Source: Nocardioides insulae DSM 17944 (lineage in GTDB: Bacteria > Actinomycetota > Actinomycetes > Propionibacteriales > Nocardioidaceae). From it: a stretch of 64,000 nucleotides of DNA. The notes beneath the pieces are model-generated. The model was not told where the DNA came from. It was given only the letters and a program-made list of their open reading frames with translations, and did not search any database. The translations under genes and the position numbers were made by a program. The stretch is from positions 446,930 to 510,929 of the forward strand of contig NZ_KE383928.1 of assembly GCF_000422825.1 (NCBI RefSeq). Direction: 5' to 3'. This document shows, piece by piece, positions 63,512-64,000 of the stretch (its first letter is position 1; each line of letters starts with the position of its first letter).

Positions 63512-64000
63512 ACACCACCAGGACGCCCGAGCGCACGGCCGCACCCGGCGGGGCCGAGGAGCTGGAGCTCGCGATCTCCGGGATGACCTGCGCGTCGTGC
63601 GCCAACCGGATCGAGCGCAAGCTCAACAAGCTCGACGGCGTCACCGCGACCGTCAACTACGCCACCGAGAAGGCCACTGTGTCCTTCCCCGGCACGGTCA
63701 CGCCCGACCAGCTCGTCGCCACCGTCGAGGCGGCCGGGTACGGCGCCGTCGTACCGCGCCGGGATCCCGTACCTGCCGACGGCGAGCACGAGATCGAGGA
63801 CCCCGACCGCGCACTGCGGCAGCGGCTGATCGTCTCGGCGGTGCTCACGGTGCCGGTCGTCGCGATGGCGATGATCCCGGCCCTCCAGTTCACCAACTGG
63901 CAGTGGCTCTCCCTGACCCTGGCCGCGCCGGTGGTCGTCTGGGGCGGCTGGCCCTTCCACCGCGCCGCCTGGACCAACCTGCGACACGGCAGCACGACGA
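63508..64000 (+). CDS. copA: Copper-translocating P-type ATPase (partial)
   Basis: Only the first ~164 residues are in the window. They include an HMA domain with GMTCASCANRIERKLNKLDGV and the first membrane helices (LIVSAVLTVPVVAMAMI, LSLTLAAPVVVWGGWPF). Context (csoR, copZ) makes Cu(I) export the likely function. The catalytic DKTGT and CPC motifs lie beyond the window. Confidence 0.93.
   Translation, partial: MNTTRTPERTAAPGGAEELELAISGMTCASCANRIERKLNKLDGVTATVNYATEKATVSFPGTVTPDQLVATVEAAGYGAVVPRRDPVPADGEHEIEDPDRALRQRLIVSAVLTVPVVAMAMIPALQFTNWQWLSLTLAAPVVVWGGWPFHRAAWTNLRHGSTT

Overview
The window is high-GC DNA with GTG/TTG starts, 4-bp overlapping genes, F420-type and mycobacterial-style enzymes and apparent leaderless promoters, which points to an actinobacterium. 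The gene set would suit Nocardioides or a relative in the Nocardioidaceae; the genus is inference from gene content, not a database match.

Layout. 1-3.3 kb: a tract of 22-bp repeats, then a 2-oxoacid:ferredoxin oxidoreductase (korAB, minus strand). 3.5-7.9 kb: a sulfate ABC uptake operon (binding protein, cysT, cysW, cysA) facing a cysteine-free Rrf2 regulator. 7.9-10.6 kb: a MarR regulator divergent from an MMPL exporter. 10.7-17.4 kb: a secreted protein, YajQ, tRNA-Tyr, a DUF4956/VTC-domain/carbohydrate-binding lipoprotein operon and a thiolase-like enzyme.

17.46-34.78 kb is a tandem array of integrated elements at the tRNA-Phe gene. Three copies of a 47-bp attachment core (17456, 20538, 34730) bound a degenerate 3.1-kb element and an intact 14.2-kb AICE-like element. 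The larger one carries integrase, Xis, a rolling-circle-type Rep, an FtsK-like translocase, small conjugation proteins, an XRE regulator and a Nudix protein. Its cargo includes a TIR-domain protein next to the left end, a second tyrosine recombinase, an orphan Phd/YefM antitoxin, a HAD hydrolase, an MFS transporter and a VOC protein. Two nested pairs of ~30-bp direct repeats subdivide the cargo.

35.0-46.7 kb: after tRNA-Glu comes a five-gene minus-strand operon in which every junction is a 4-bp stop/start overlap. It encodes a cyclic-nucleotide-binding protein, an NTT/MFS-like transporter with a soluble tail, a class III cyclase-AAA-TPR protein, an FAD-linked lactone-oxidase-like enzyme, and an MFS transporter with a C-terminal cyclic-nucleotide-binding domain. 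An HD phosphohydrolase gene is divergent from it. This looks like a self-contained cyclic-nucleotide signalling and transport unit and is the strongest candidate here for an undescribed system.

46.7-64 kb: a decayed GntR/ABC locus, a TetR regulator with tandem operators, an LLM-oxidoreductase/phosphotransferase/CrtC-like cluster, tRNA-Asp, a zincin-like protein, a CrcB fluoride-channel pair, an RsbW-like ATPase, a type II NADH dehydrogenase, an acyl-CoA dehydrogenase, tRNA-Lys, a lipid kinase, a lipoprotein sulfatase, a cold-shock protein and a copper operon (csoR, copper chaperone, copA) cut by the window end.
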